From: Irpex lacteus
Taxonomy: Eukaryota; Basidiomycota; Agaricomycetes; Polyporales; Irpicaceae
Direction of reading: 5' to 3'
NCBI GenBank assembly: GCA_001986395.2
Contig: MQVO02000001.1
Span: 2,294,001-2,358,000 of the forward strand
DNA: 64,000 nt
Every line of letters starts with the position of its first letter. Position 1 is the stretch's first letter. The notes below the pieces were generated by a model. It saw only the letters and a list, made by a program, of their open reading frames with translations, was not told where the DNA came from and did no database searches. Positions 1 to 12,805 of this stretch are shown one piece after another. The position numbers and the translations under genes were made by a program.

Positions 1-2
1 GA

Positions 3-938
3 CTCGAGGCTGCGACCCTCTTCGAAGGCGAGGAAGTGCCCGCCAACGAAACCTTCCTGAACGACTGTCATTTAGCTTTCCCTCCCAGCTCCAAGGCATG
101 GCTACTCGAACTCATTATCGCAAATCCCTACGTCACCAAAAGCGAGATATGCACGAAGGCTCTAAAAGGGGGCATCGCTTTTCGCGTGGGCATTCCCCCT
201 TCATACGAGCAGTCGTACGCCGGAGCCAGGAGGGAAGAGCTAAGGGAAGCAAAAGCCCTGCCTCGTACGACCCCCTTTTGGACGAACGAGACATGGTCGT
301 GCCTCCTCGACCCTCCTCTGCGGCTAGTATCCGACCTTCAACCATTCTTACCCCCTCAGATCGCGGTCAACAACTCGAACACTCTTATCGGAGCCCAGTA
401 CCGCAGGAACTTGGACAGAGCCCGATACGACCCACGTCTGCCTCTCATGCTATTATACGGAGGCGAGCTTGCGCGGATCGCGTATCAAATCGGGCCCCGC
501 GACATGGTCCTGCGCCTTCTCACTAACCCTTCGGACTGCTGGGTCGCGTACCAAGCTAAAGCAGAAGTAGATGGGAAGTACATCTACGAGACTTATGCGA
601 ACCCAGCTGACGACCCTCTGGCGGCCACTCTCCTGGGACAGTTCGAGTACCTCCAGCAGAGGTCCTTCTGGCCCCCGGTAGAGCTATTCTACGGCGACTT
701 GAAGTGGACGGGCAGATGGTCGGAAGCAAACGAGACGTGGTTCACGAGCATCTGGGACAAGATTACAGCTAAGACGGCAGTCGCGCAATCCTACACGAAG
801 TGAAAGGACGGATGGGGAAAGTCTCCAAGGCTCTTGCAAGCTGAAGGTCTGGCCACGTCCGCGGACAACAAGGCTCTCCCGATCGTCAAGAAAATGACCA
901 ATGCGGGGATCATCGAAGGCACGGCGCTGGAGGGATAA
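3..938 (+). pseudogene. 3' accessory ORF of a Ty3-type retrotransposon, partial, with an in-frame stop
   Basis: The frame is open from the left edge of the window, so the gene is cut off at its 5' side. It is interrupted by TGA at 801-803 and then continues in the same frame to TAA at 936-938. The product has no domain I recognise. In order and spacing it resembles the C-terminal half of the second ORF of the intact Ty3 element at 25042-26988: a stretch near FRVGIPPSY here corresponds to FRVAYSSNY there, and both have a later hydrophobic block followed by short charged segments. That similarity was judged by eye and is weak at residue level. The TGA lies where the sense codon was probably CGA. 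A G-rich tract at 964-973 just after the ORF resembles the polypurine tract before the 3' LTR of the intact element. I infer the tail end of another, decayed Ty3 element. Confidence 0.55.
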
Positions 939-973
939 AGGTTTGTACAGAGGTGTTTCTCACAGGGGGGCTT

Positions 974-1422
974 TGAGACGGGGTAGGATAGTTTTCGTGT
1001 GAGAGAACGACCTCTTTAGCCCGGCCGAAGCCGGCCCGTAGTAGCTCGTTATATTCGCGCGTAAGCGCCAGGACATGTATCTTCTTTTTGCATCGCACCC
1101 TCACTGCCTACGGGCCTCTTTGTAATTTCATTTGTTTTCTCTTCGTACAACTACGTGTGTTCTATCTGACTTCACGACGACTGCCTACGGTAACGTCTAG
1201 GAGTTCCCGCGCCACTCGTAGTGGTCGCTTTCCTTAGTGAGCTGGCAGCTAAGGGCTACCTTAGCTGCTGCTCCCACTTCTCTCTCGTTAACCCGCCGGC
1301 CTAGAGCGGTGTCCCCCTCAAGACCGTCTCGGAGACGCGTCGCAGTTGTCGTCTGTTGTCATCTGTTGTCGTCTGTTGTCGTCTGTTGTCATCTGTTGTT
1401 GTCTTCGCCCTGTGCTCTCTCA
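974..1422 (+). repeat. possible LTR remnant
   Basis: The segment follows a G-rich, PPT-like tract, starts TGAGA and could end TCTCA at 1422, which are inverted 5-bp ends. No second copy or target-site duplication is visible in the window, so the boundaries are guesses. It carries no ORF that looks real. Confidence 0.25.
1345..1403. repeat. 10-bp tandem repeat
   Basis: About six head-to-tail copies of (g/a)tctgttgtc, some with single changes, inside the putative LTR remnant. Confidence 0.85.
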
Positions 1423-1463
1423 CACTACCTCCATGCACTCCTCTAGTTAATCCACAGTCCTAT

Positions 1464-3322
1464 ACTTGTGGGAGTGAGGCCATCAAGTGGCAAATGACGA
1501 TTCCTGATTTTTTTTTCTGGTAACAAAAACAATTTATGCATATGTATTATGGTTTCAATCATAATCAACAGTGAATACATTATGGGGGTCAAATATAACA
1601 TCAGAGAATTCAAAGTCAAACTGATTTTATTGTGTATACTGGTTTGAAAGATAAATGCCATAGAACGAAGTGATCTTGTATTGTATTGAGATGCAATCAA
1701 AGTCTGATAAAATTCAAAATGCAAATATACATCAAGTAAATATTGAATATATCACGAATGACGATAGCTATGAGAATTCTGAGGCCAGATTTGAGATCCT
1801 GAGTAAAATCCGGTTAAAAAACATATTATATGTTTTTTGACATTTGCATATGTTTCTGACATATGACACTATTCTAAAACAACAAACTGTTGAAAACAAG
1901 CGCCCAAACACTTGAAAGGTGGTGAATCTATACAATTACCCTCTTAGGTAATTATGGACAGATCATAATAAGTCTATTACCTATTTGATAGGTCAAAACG
2001 CATCATTTCAGCGGTGTAGTCATTGTTCTGCTTTCAATAAAATGAAAGTCCATGTTGCTTACCAAACTGGGCCATATTTTGATGACACCACATATGTTGT
2101 ATTATGGTTGAAGCTCTAAAATGTCGTAAATCTGCAATCAAATGTTCAAACTTTCATTTTACTCTATAAATATGAACTTTCTTGCTCATGTAAGCACTAT
2201 TACAATTAGTTTGGGATAAGCGCCCATAAAACGGCGCTTGTCCCAAGTACTGCATCAGCATGCTTAGATAATGGCTATAAGATCCTAGATTTTGATGCAT
2301 TTTTCTGCTATATACTCGTTGTGAGCTCATTTTGAGTCATAAAAATACCACAAAAATCAAAATATAATCCCTGATGTGCTATAAAGTGTATGCCATGTTT
2401 ACTTACATAATCAAGAGGGCATAGTTTATGCGGAATCTCTCATTAGTGCAATATTACATAGCTCACTACTGTACTTCATCACACAGAGCGGATGGTCACA
2501 TGTCACAACTACTCTATCCTTGCTGTTACAGCCCAGCTGTTACACGTCGCACAGCAACCATCTGCTTGTGACCATTAAAACAATTATATTTCAATTTTTG
2601 GGCGATGTTTTTTACTCCTGCGGGACATTTACTCCATCCACATCATACCGGTGTCACAAAATCCCCGTGTGCCATCCTCTCATCCACTATGAAACATTTT
2701 GTCACATGTCACATTCCCATCCACTCTGCGCGATGATGTACAGTATATGTATATTGTGAACTGACAGATGAATGTGTAATGCTGTATCATACACAATATA
2801 TAAGATATATATCTATATTAGCTAGTTTTTCTGAACATTATTTCACATTTTGAATATATTATTGAATCAAACACGAGCAAGTTTAGAAAATGACACAATG
2901 GGGATTCGAACGCACAACCTCCTGAACTGAAACATTTCAAGCTCACATGTGCTCAATGTCAAGCGCCCAACTTCGGAGTTTATCTGAGCTTTAAACTCAA
3001 GTCGTCATCTCATGCCATCCAGCTTATACTTCATTCAGTTTTCATCCAAAGTTCATGATAGTTACATGAAATGAAAGCTCTACTGTCTAGCTATCTTTTG
3101 ATGCATACATTATATATGTTTTTCAAAGCAGGTGATACAGGAAAGCTCAAATATATACTCTCATTGCTAAAGCGCCCACATACAAGACTTTGTTATTGCA
3201 GTAAGAAAGGTAAACAAGCAAGATTCCCACAGTTTGTCAACGGAATCCGTTACTTACAAGCGCCGTAAATGCAGCACATCCGATTGAGACGATTCTACTT
3301 CGTTACACTCAGGAATCGTAAC
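1464..3322 (-). mobile_element. non-coding dispersed element, copy L
   Basis: One of four copies of the same ~1.5-1.9 kb AT-rich element in this window (others at 14265-16148, 29763-31237 and 31926-32724). Read on the - strand it starts GTTACGATTCCTGAG at 3322 and ends CTCACTCCCACAAGT at 1464, with an inverted copy of the first motif just inside the far end. Copies L and R align in opposite orientation over their whole length, with indels. The 9-bp motif AAGCGCCCA recurs at 1898, 2218, 2961 and 3170. A tRNA-like B-box (GTTCGAATCC on -) lies near 2895-2904. There is no convincing coding frame. Its inner end is only ~35 bp from the start of the RecQ-like gene. A possible 4-bp target duplication AGGA is present but not compelling. 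Confidence 0.75.
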
Positions 3323-3356
3323 TCCTTGATGCAACAATACACATCTTTATAATACT

Positions 3357-6300
3357 ATGGCACATTCTTATTCGACTGTACCTAAGCCCGTATGGGCGCG
3401 CGATACGTTCGACTGGTGTGCGCCCGAGGGACTTGTCCATCTACAAGATATCCTACAAGATAAAGTACTGTATCAACTCACTCAACACCAACTAGTGTGT
3501 ACGGCGAAGCTTTTAATGGATCAGAACATGGGGTGCGTGTGGGCGACTGGAGAGGGGAAGACATCCGTCTTCTATCTGTATACTCTCGTGCGGCCTACAG
3601 CGCTCAGCATTGTAGTCTCCCCCACAAATGCATTAGAAAACGATATGGTGCGTGGTGTGCTTTAATTTCTATAGCAGAATACTGATGCTCATATAGGTAA
3701 GAAGGCTAGATGAACTGGGTATTCCGGCGTTAGCGATAAACCACGTAACTCTGACCGCCGCTTCGCCTTTATGCAATTTATGGGCGGAAGTCAAGAGCGG
3801 GTCAGCGAACATAATCCTCATGTCACCAGAAATGCTCCTCACGAAGTGCTTCAAGGAGGTGATCCAGGACGTAAACATTCGCCCTCGCCTGGCCCTCTTT
3901 TGCGTCGACGAATGCCATCTTGTCGATGAATGGAATGCGGACTTCCGCAAGGCTTACGGCAGTATTGCGGACATAATACCGTGGCTCCCTCCCTGGACAA
4001 CCCGTCTGGCACTGACAGCAACCCTCGAGCCTGGACGTCAGACTAGTGTTGTTACCAAGGCCCTTGGGTTCTGCGACGGCAACTTCTACTTGGATCACCG
4101 CGACTGTGAACGTTACAACATTGACATAGTGCTCCGCAAAGTGCAACACGCCTACACCACCAACGAGTTCCACGACCTTGATTGGGTGGTCCCCTTTGAC
4201 ATCAAGTGTGCGGCAGACGTCCCGAAGACACTCATCTATTGCGAGACCATCGATCTTGGCCACCGACTCGTTATGTATTTACGCTCGCGTCTGCCCGCAA
4301 AACTGCAGGCAGCGGAACATCATTATCTGGCATGTTCATTCACTCAACTGCCTGCAGTGTAAAACGGAGGTCCTTAGCACTCTATATCAGTCAGGAAAGG
4401 AATGAGTGACAGCCATTGTTGTGGCGACAGACGTCCTGGGAGTGGGTATGGATGTACCGGACTGTGACCAGGTAATATGCTTTCCCACCCCGTCGAGCAT
4501 GTCATCGATGGTTCAGCGTATTGGCCGTACGTCGCGGGCACAAGATCGTCATGGTACCGCCTACGTGTATATCAAGAAGGCTGATACTGAAGCTGTTATG
4601 GCCTACCTGCAGACATCTACGGTAGACTCTCGGTTCTGCTCGTCGTCTCTCTCCACTCATGTGGGACAAAATCAGACCCAGCACACGACTGTGGACAATA
4701 ATACAACGCCGGAGCCTAAGAAGACGTCAAAGAAGGTCACAACTCGTATCAATTCCGATGTGTTCATCAAGAACCTCTCACTCTGGGCCGTGGTTTCCGC
4801 ATATGTACAAGATGTGTGTATTGTGCGGCAGATGAACATGATACAAGGGAATCCTGGCGTTGATCGTGATTACAGTCATTGTAGCTCTTGCTCTCCCCAC
4901 CCTCTCCCCTCCCCTCCTTCTCCCTCATCCTCCTCCTCTTCTGCCATGGTGCTGACACCCGTTTGTGATGAGCCTTCCGTCGCCTCTGATGGCTGTTCCT
5001 CTGACAACTTGCCGGCTGATCTCAGGCTCAAGGCTGCTGACGTAGAGCGCCTCAAAGAGTGACTGGATGAATTCGCTTTCAAGATTCGCGATGAGGGTCC
5101 TGATTGCGCGGTGAGACACCTAGCCGTGCCCAGAAGACAACCAACTAACCACCTAACCCCTAGGAGGAGCGATAACGTGGCTAGTACAATGGGGGGGAGT
5201 GTATAGTGATGCGAGGGGTCTCTGAGTCCCAAACCTGACTCTAAAGGCTCTACAGAGGAACAGAAATGCAAGGAATGTATGGAACGCACGGAACACCAAG
5301 AGCGGAACGGAATGGAACACGCAAAACGGATGGAGCGGAGCGGAACGGAACGGAATGAAGAGAGCGGAACTGTAACACAACTAGAAAGGTGGAATGTAAC
5401 AGATGGAACACAGTATAAACTCAACACAACGGATGGGAACTGCAATGGGGCAGAAGATATGAAGTAGAAGCTCTAGGGGAAGGGTGGAATGGGCACAACG
5501 CCAAAGGAACACAAGACAATCGCAATGGAACGCAGGGGAGAAGCAGGAGAACCAAGGGGGGGCTAAGAAACACAAAGTCCGGACACACCGAGACGCAGTG
5601 GACGCAGTGGACACAGTGGACGCAGTGGACGCAGTCGCAGTCGCAAACACAATGGCTGAGTGGCTTGCCAATGACCACAAAGTCGCCGGAAACGCAGTAG
5701 ACGCAGTAGGAAACGCAGTGGAAGCTCAAGAAGACACAAGGGAGCGCAGAATTGAGGTGGTGACAGTCTGGGGGGGGAGGTCTATTGGGTTGCTATCAAT
5801 GGGTACATGCAGTATATGTGTAAACTCGTGTTCTACACCTAAAAGGAAAGTGTCCGGTATCACGGAAAGGAAAGAGATCCAGAACATAAAGGAGCATATG
5901 GAAAGGTACAAAACCAGCCAATGGGGGTTGAACTTGATAGAGGCGGGGGAGGAGCTGGTTCCGGATGCAATAACATCGGCCGAAACGTCAATCCGAGGTT
6001 CCCGAAAGCGGATGCATGCTGGATGGAGTGGATTGGGGTGAGAGGGGTCAGACTTGATCCATAAGACTCCTGTACACGTGGGAGAAGGTGCACCAAAGAG
6101 TTGCTGCAGCAGGGACGGGCGGAAAGGCGACGGGAACGGAACGGAACCAATGTGAGGACGGAACGGAACACTCGAGCGGAACGGAACGGAATGGAACGAG
6201 CGGATGCCCTGCAGAGTCCAGAGGAGGGCTCAGATGGTTGGCCTGGGCGGAAAAGGGATCCATGCAGCTGCAGCGCGTTTTTGGACGTATCAGCGGACGA

Positions 6301-6826
6301 TCTATTCGTTGGACAACTTGGATATCAGGTGTTTCTCGATCCTCGGTGGATCTCCAAGATAGTCGACAAGTTTCTGCTGGTGACGAGTAAGGAGGTTTTA
6401 GCGGCCCGTCTTGATGGGTGGGAGTACTGGGAGGATTACGGTGATGCTTTATGGCACAAGGTCGCTAAGCTGGCAGATGAAATGCGGGACCAGCTGAGCA
6501 AACATCATGCAGCTGTTAAGCAACAACGAAGAGAGAAGGCGCAGGAAATTGCGAAGGTCCGTAAGGCAAATGCGGCAGCTGGCCTTGGTGGTGTTCAGAA
6601 AGTCACTTTACGTGTCCGTGCACCGACTGGCCGCAGTGTATCTCCGCTCGCAGTCCCTGCTGTGGGAAACAAGAATTTGCCTTCTATACCAGAAAGGGAA
6701 AGCACTACTAACTTGTCAAGCATACCGTCCAGTGAACCCCCACCAACGTCTCCAAAGCGCACTCAACCCTTCGGCGAAGATATTCTGAACACACCACACA
6801 AACGAAAACGGCAGCGGATCGTATAA
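3357..6826 (+). pseudogene. RecQ-like DNA helicase (decayed)
   Basis: This encodes a superfamily-2 DNA helicase of RecQ type, expected to unwind DNA 3'-5' with ATP. Visible motifs in order are a motif-0-like YQLTQHQL, motif I ATGEGKT, motif Ia VVSPTNALEN, motif II DECH, motif III ALTAT, motif IV LIYCET, motif V ATDVLGVGMD and motif VI QRIGRTSR. A Cys cluster follows, then a C-terminal domain with GYQVFLDPR, and a basic tail KRKRQRIV that could be a nuclear signal. One short intron lies at ~3648-3697 and a ~1.1 kb intron at 5111-6214. Disruptions are a one-base frame change near 4312-4318, TGA at 4403-4405 and TGA at 5060-5062; both stops fit CGA to TGA. It is therefore probably dead. It converges on the DUF6589-type gene, which ends ~115 bp beyond it. 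Confidence 0.85.
5111..6214 (+). repeat. satellite-expanded intron of the RecQ-like gene
   Basis: The donor GTGAGA at 5111 follows the codons for PDCA, and an acceptor GCAG ends at 6214. Coding resumes immediately with the family C-terminal domain. The intron is about 1.1 kb, against ~50 bases for other introns here. It is filled with irregular GGAAC/GGAAT pentamers (about 5278-5372 and 6120-6200), a GTGGACGCA tandem run (~5590-5640) and short G runs. Any ORFs in it are low-complexity artefacts. Confidence 0.65.
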
Positions 6827-6942
6827 CGTACCTAGTAAGTCCCAAACGTTCATGATACGCAACGTACTAGTAACTCACACACTGGCATACCATTAGTTGT
6901 GCATATTGTTGATTCATGTACTACAATACTATCGCTGCTACT

Positions 6943-8690
6943 TTATACCTCATTATCACCGCCGCCATCAGCCTCGCCATCATCTTCCTTGCTTGCACTG
7001 TCATCCGAAGAGTCTTCGTGCTCGTCTCGGAGGATTAGTTCGCCGTCGTGCCAGACATGTGGCAACAGTACCGTGTTTGCTGTCTCTCCCTCATGCTCAT
7101 GTTCTTCCTCATCATGTTCTTCATCTTCACCACTTCCGTGCAGGTTGGTACCGTCCGCCACTGTCCGCTTTACGAAGTCTGCTATGCAAGTGCTTGTGGC
7201 AAAGCGGAAATTGCCTTCCGTGAAGTCGTCTTGAGCTCTGAAGCCGTACGTGCGCTTTTTACGAAAGCGATGCAACTGATGCTCACACATTGTTCATTTC
7301 AGGTGCTTCATTGCAATAACCTTTTTCTTCAGTATGTGCTTCCCATCTTGGCGACCAATCCCGGCAGCAGAGCGAAGTGATTCTTTCATCTCGAGAAAAT
7401 ACCGGAAACCACTGCACCGAGTGGTTTGATGTCCTCGACGCACGATCGGCACTTCGTGTTGTCATGTACGTGGCTACAATCTTGGTGGCATTGGCTAAGA
7501 GAACATCAAGGTTGATGTTGTCTTCATGTTGTTTAAGGTACGTCTCGAGTTCCTCTGGCGAGTTAACTCCGTAATGTTCACTATAGCGCAATTAAGCATA
7601 TGTCATATGAGCACTTTTATCGATGAAAAGTAGCTCACCACCAACAGTCGAGGACCTCCGCACAAAGATTATCGAGCACTAGAGTCTGCGCAGGGTAGTA
7701 GTCCGGCCAGCGAACATTCTTAACCTTACGGTTAAGAAGCTTGTTGACGAAGGCGAACATTGACATGTCCTCCTCCGATCCATCTGTAGATCCCCAGTGG
7801 GTTGCCAGTATTCATTCAAGATCGGCCCAGCCCATATGCCATAGTTGAATAAGCGGTAAGACCCAGCCGTAACGATCATACCCGTGAGGACAGCTGTCAA
7901 GTAGTTTCTTAAGATTTCTAATCTTCTTGATCGTTGACTGATCACCCGTGGCGATGGTGAGTATCCCGTCTATCTCCTCTTTCTTCGGGCCTAGCTGGTC
8001 CAGCATGATGTTATCCAAAATGTCACGATTACCGCGGGTACTGCCTTCATTGTGCTCGGAACTGGCAAGTGGATATACTTCTGTCCGTCGACCTTCACAC
8101 ATACAATGCTTGGCAAGTGGGCCGCGAAGACGAGCAGTGAGCTCCTTCTGCAGTGGTGATAGGTCTGTGAATTCTTGAACCAGGAATGATACGACGTGGA
8201 CAGCCATGGTGTTATGGAGAGCGGCCCAGTCCACTCGCTTCCTGAGAACATCGAGATCTAGGTGCTCTCGCTCGTGTTTAGATCGCGCTTCTTCAAGAAC
8301 CGTAGCATCAAACGCGCGTTTGGGATCACAGTCCTCAACAACTACGAACGCCGAGGCTGTCCCGATGTCCATAACGTCGGTCTCGCCCAATTCTCCATTG
8401 TAGACACGTCGCTGACAATTTATATTATCGTAGGCAACCAGAAATGCTCGGAGTCCAGCAAATGTTTGTATTGAAGCTCTTGCGGAGGCAGACAGCTCTT
8501 TAAGAGCCGTACAAACTGTACCGTGCGCGGTTGACAGGCCAATCCTGCTCATAACGTCGTACACACCTCGCGGAGTTGAATTGGAGAACAGCCACACCCC
8601 TATTACCTTCTGGAATGCCGTTGTAACGCCATTACTTTGTAATAGGTTAGTTACATGAGCAAGCTTACTGCTAGAGCACCTCAGACTTTG
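6943..8690 (-). pseudogene. DUF6589-type protein, C-terminal two thirds
   Basis: The order of blocks matches the large DUF6589 family of agaricomycetes. They are KVIGVWLFSNSTPRGVYD, then LVAYDNINCQRRV, then GETD..GTA, then a block with SEHNEGS, then IATGDQST, then WVLPLIQLWHMGWADLE, then an acidic C-terminus ending near 6943. The function of the family is not established. The D residues in YDNIN and GDQST are arranged as they might be in an RNase-H-like fold, which is inference only. Exons are separated by short introns, for example around 7592-7650. TGA interrupts the frame at 7812-7814 (DLE-stop-ILATHW) and probably at 7294-7296, both where CGA would fit. The 5' pieces of the same gene lie to the right at 14080-14264, 16149-16198 and 27407-28072, separated by insertions. 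Confidence 0.75.
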
Positions 8691-8772
8691 GTATCATAAG
8701 GCTACGCATCACTACTATACTACGCAGTGCTCTGAAAAGACCACACACAGCCCGTGTGAGCCTCAGAAGACC

Positions 8773-9000
8773 TTGCACAGTCAATGCACAGTCAATGTAG
8801 GCCTCAGAAAACACTGCACAGTCAATGCACAGTCCGCATATGCCTTAGGACACCCTGCACAGTCAATGCACAGTCAGCAAGAGCTTCGGAATGCATTGCA
8901 CAGCCAATGCACAGTCCAGGACACATTGCACAGCAGCTGCACAGTCAGTGCTACGCCCCAAGACACTTCGCACAGTCAAAAGCACAGTCAGGCTATGCGC
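8773..9000. repeat. GCACAGTCA minisatellite
   Basis: Imperfect ~44-bp units, each with two copies of tGCACAGTCa, repeated five to six times. It lies between exons of the decayed DUF6589-type gene, probably inside an intron. Confidence 0.9.
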
Positions 9001-9419
9001 TCGTCTCCATGATGAGTGTTTCACATTTGCTGTGCACAGTGCAGATACGGCCATTGTAGTTACCAATCCACGAGGCTATGCTAGTAGATACCTGTCTTCC
9101 TGTACATATAAATAGAGGGGCCTTTCTGCCCCAAAATCTCATGCAACTTTTACCGATCTAGTCAAGTAGGAAACAGTCAAGTCGTACGTTAACGCATATA
9201 GCTTAGGTGTAACTCCTAGTGATCATCGAGGGTAAACCCTCTTGGTTGCAACCATCACCCTCACCCTCACCCTCCAAAACCCTCACCCTTGACAGGGGTG
9301 GCGGGTTTTGGGGGGTTGGCAGGGGTCAGCACCCTTGCGAGGGTTAACCCTTGAGGGTGCCAAGGGTTATACTAGAAATAAAGCAATTGTATCATAATAT
9401 TGAAAGAATAGTATCATAG

Positions 9420-12400
9420 CTATGGAACAATGATGCGGTCCCACCCACTTTCCAGCTCGTCCAAAGTCTCTATCCCTTCAACTTCAGGTGATTGTGTTAC
9501 AGCGAGGATGTCCTTGTCATCCACAAGTCCCAACTTACTCCACTCACCGAGACACAACAGAGCCCGAGTGGACTCAGCCGAAAGCCGATTCCGTATGTGA
9601 CTCAATAGGATACGGCCTTGACTAAACACACGTTCAACCGAAACCGATGTTGCTATCAGGAACAAGCTATAAGTCAGCCATGAACACGTCACAAACTAGA
9701 ATCATAACATACCTGGTATAGCAAGGTAATCCAAAGCCATCCTCGAAAGACGAGGATACATATCTTGCCTCTCATACCACCATTTGATGGGATTATCAAC
9801 GGCTTCAGTAGGCATACTGAGATACCGTTCAAACTCATCAGTATTGCCGCGCCGCGATTGTGTCTTCTTTGAAGCAGCAAGGTGGCGCTTGTGCCAGATC
9901 TTGTCGAACATATTCACCGGCTAGAATCGTGTCAGTAGGAACTGTGAAATAAACAGGAGCGGGCGCACTGACCTCACTAGTCGCTTGGGACTGGGTAGTT
10001 GTCGTCGTTGCTGCACTGTCTGCTTCTCCATCGTTTTCTGGTGTACCCGTGTTAGCGTAGTTACGGTCGAATTCCTCACGCGCGATCGTCCTCGCCGTCT
10101 GGATCCATTCATCGGACCACCCGGCCTCCTCGAAGTAGGAGAGCTTGTGGTTGGGGTCGAGTACTAAAGCAAAGGTAAGGTAAGTAAGCGTACAAGTATG
10201 AAAATTAAGTGAAACAACGTACTCATAGCGATGCGGTAAGTTTCCGATGCATCAGATTTTCCGTAGTAGCGGTTCAGAGTCTTCTTCGCGAGGTTGACGG
10301 CAGCACGGATGACAGGCTGATACTTGATGTCGATGGACTCGTCGGTTAGGGCTTCGTCGATAATGTCCATAGCCGGGATTACTTCCGACAGCATCGGCTT
10401 GCTGCGCAAGAAAAACTGGGTGCCATCATAGAAGACCTAGGTGTGTGATACCAGGCATTATCAGGTAACTTGACAAGATCATCACTGTAGTATTCACGCA
10501 CCTTCAATACGTCGTGTAACTGTTCCGCTAACTCCCACTCCTCGTTATCAAGTTCATACTTGCGTAAACTCAACTTGAGGTTGCTCGTGAACTCCTGGAT
10601 AGCTGCCTGGTACTTAACTGAAAAGTCGAGCATTGTGTATGTTGAGTTCCACCGCGTGCGCACATCTCGTGGCATCTGGCGATCGGGGAGACCTAGACGT
10701 TTGAGGAGGTCGTGCCATGCGGGGAGAAGAATAGTCGAAGAGTTAATGATAGCGAAAGAAAGCTTTCGGAGCTGTGTGAATATTTAGTCAGTAGTATCCA
10801 GCGCTCCGTGAACGTGTGGGAACTTACCTTTACAAGCACAAACTTAACTGGTCGTACGACATCGTCAAGTTCCTCTCGCTCCTTCTTCGACATCCCTCTC
10901 ATCTCGTCGAAAGACCCCTCTACATCTGCGGCATCAACCTGATTTTCCTCCTCTTCCTCCTCGCCCTTCTTCCTCTTCGACTTGGACCGTAACAGGCGCT
11001 CTTCATCTTCGACGACCCCATCAAGGCCGCGCGCCTTCAACTCAAACTCCTCCAACTCCAAGCCACTTGCCAGCTCCTGCAACGATGCCTCAGTTGCGTC
11101 TTTGGCATTCTGAGCTTCCTTCCCGGAGTTGATGTCGAACGGCCGTAGGAGTGACTTCGCACAGAGGTGACAAATGTGGTCAAGACACCGGGTATGTGCA
11201 GCTTCACCAGGGAAGCTCGGGATTGCAGTACTGATGCCGTCAATCATCGTGTCGTTGTTCGACGCATTGTCGGTATTGATACTGAGGAGCTGGAGAGATA
11301 ATGTGAGTATCAAATTTTGTTTATACTGTTCGTGTCGAGCGCCATCGAACTTACCTTTTCCTTGATTAGAAACTCCGCGAGCACTCGAACAAACTCCCGT
11401 GACAGTAGGTCCCCATTGTGCGACCCTGCTACCTCAACCGTTTCCAACAGAAAACTCAAGGGTTCTCCTTTGTGTATTAGATGAACGGTGATGGCGACGT
11501 ATGCACGGTGATTAGGAGAGGTCCAGGAGTCCGTTGCAAAGCTGAGACGGCCGGGGTACTCCTGTTGGTCCGCAGGTGAGTCTTAACAACTCAAAGCAAC
11601 GTACGGAACTAATACTACGTACTCGAAGCATATTCGCGATACGCTGCCGGACACGGGCAAAGACTCGTTTGACATCACGGGACACCGTCACTGGCGATGG
11701 AAGTGGATACGACGGCCGACCGGTTTTCATTAGCTTCACAAAACCACAGTCCTTCACGATCTCAAACGGCTGTTTGTTCTCGCTGACCCAACGGACTATC
11801 TCGGCCCTGAGAGTCATAGTAAGTTTTTTACTCGGGTTAGATATACAACATAGCAACTGACCTTACTTCTGCCTTCGTGTGCTGCCTTGTAGAAAAGGTG
11901 ACTGGCCCCTTCTTGTTCACTCGTGCAAAAGCTGCCGTGATTGAGCCAGAACGGGGCATTCTCTCAATACAGGCGCGTGCTTCTTTCACGGTCATTCCTG
12001 CTGTTTGGTCAAGTACGACCTCACCCCAACAATGACAGGATTTAACGTGATTTCTTAGGTTATTGGTCGAGGTGGCATCACTAGTATCAAGATACCTAGT
12101 GATCGTCTTCGTACACGTCAGGCCTCCACAAGTAAAGACGTGTGCGCGACGTTTGCCCTCCTGTACGACAGTGACCTCGGGACGGAAGAACGCATAAACA
12201 GAAGAACTCCATCGGGATTGCAGCCGTTCTATGATACGAAGGTAAGTTTCTAGCAATAATAGTGAATGTATCATCACTTACCGAGCTCGTCTTCAGGATC
12301 TTCGGGCTCTGCGCCGTCGCTTCTCGCAACCGATCCCTCTTCCTCGCTTCCAGAGTCCTCATCGGACACTTCTTCGACGGATGCACTACGACGACGAGGT

Positions 12401-12585
12401 GCAGCTGAACCGGTAGTAGGCTCATCGGAATCAGAGATGTCCACCGACTTGGAATTGCTGTGCAGCGATGCAGAGGCCGTATTGGCCGGTACAGGGGCTC
12501 TTTTCGTGGCCTTGCTGGGACGAGAGGAGCTGGTCGCCTTTGCCGCCGAACGTCTGGTGCGTTTTCGTTTTGTACCGTTTGCCAT
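9420..12585 (-). CDS. hAT transposase
   Basis: The transposase excises and reinserts the element by binding its ends and cutting through a DDE-type RNase-H domain. The start is ATG at 12585. The N-terminus is basic and Ser-rich (TKRKRTRRS, likely nuclear localisation), then an acidic stretch. A BED-type zinc finger follows at ~12050-12150 (CGG.TC ... NHVKSC). Next come ATDSWTSPNHRAYVA at ~11500-11560 and the catalytic-region block NTDNASNNDTM with CLDHICHLCAKS at ~11170-11290. The C-terminal dimerisation motif SVSVERVFSQGRILLSHIRN sits near 9600-9660. About eight exons with 50-60 base introns are suggested by frame changes at good splice sites; I did not fix every junction. I see no stop inside the predicted exons, so it may be active or recently active. 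Confidence 0.88.
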
Positions 12586-12805
12586 AGTGTTAAATGAATG
12601 TGTCTAGAGGAGATGGTGGTCAGCTCGAGGGGTAGACGATGACCCGGGGGGGCGCCGCGAATAAATCTGCGCGGTTGTCTCAAATTTTAATTTTGACTGG
12701 GCTGGCCATTCCGCCCTCACCTGCTTTCAGTTCCTTCGCCGTAGCTTTACTAACCGTAGTCTACATGTCGATAGTATACATGTACATGTACAAATAATTC
12801 TCAAC

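Noticed and set aside
5278..5640. Protein-coding ORFs in the GGAAC/GTGGACGCA region
   Set aside because: Open frames on both strands there are by-products of short tandem repeats and lie inside the RecQ intron.
3357..6826. Subtelomeric (TLH/Y'-type) RecQ helicase marking a chromosome end
   Set aside because: No telomeric TTAGGG arrays are present and housekeeping-type genes lie on the same window. The CCCTCA arrays near 9240 and 13520 belong to the hAT ends.
8773..9000. CRISPR-like array
   Set aside because: Units are imperfect and directly adjoining, with no unique spacers of constant length, and the genome is fungal. It is a minisatellite.
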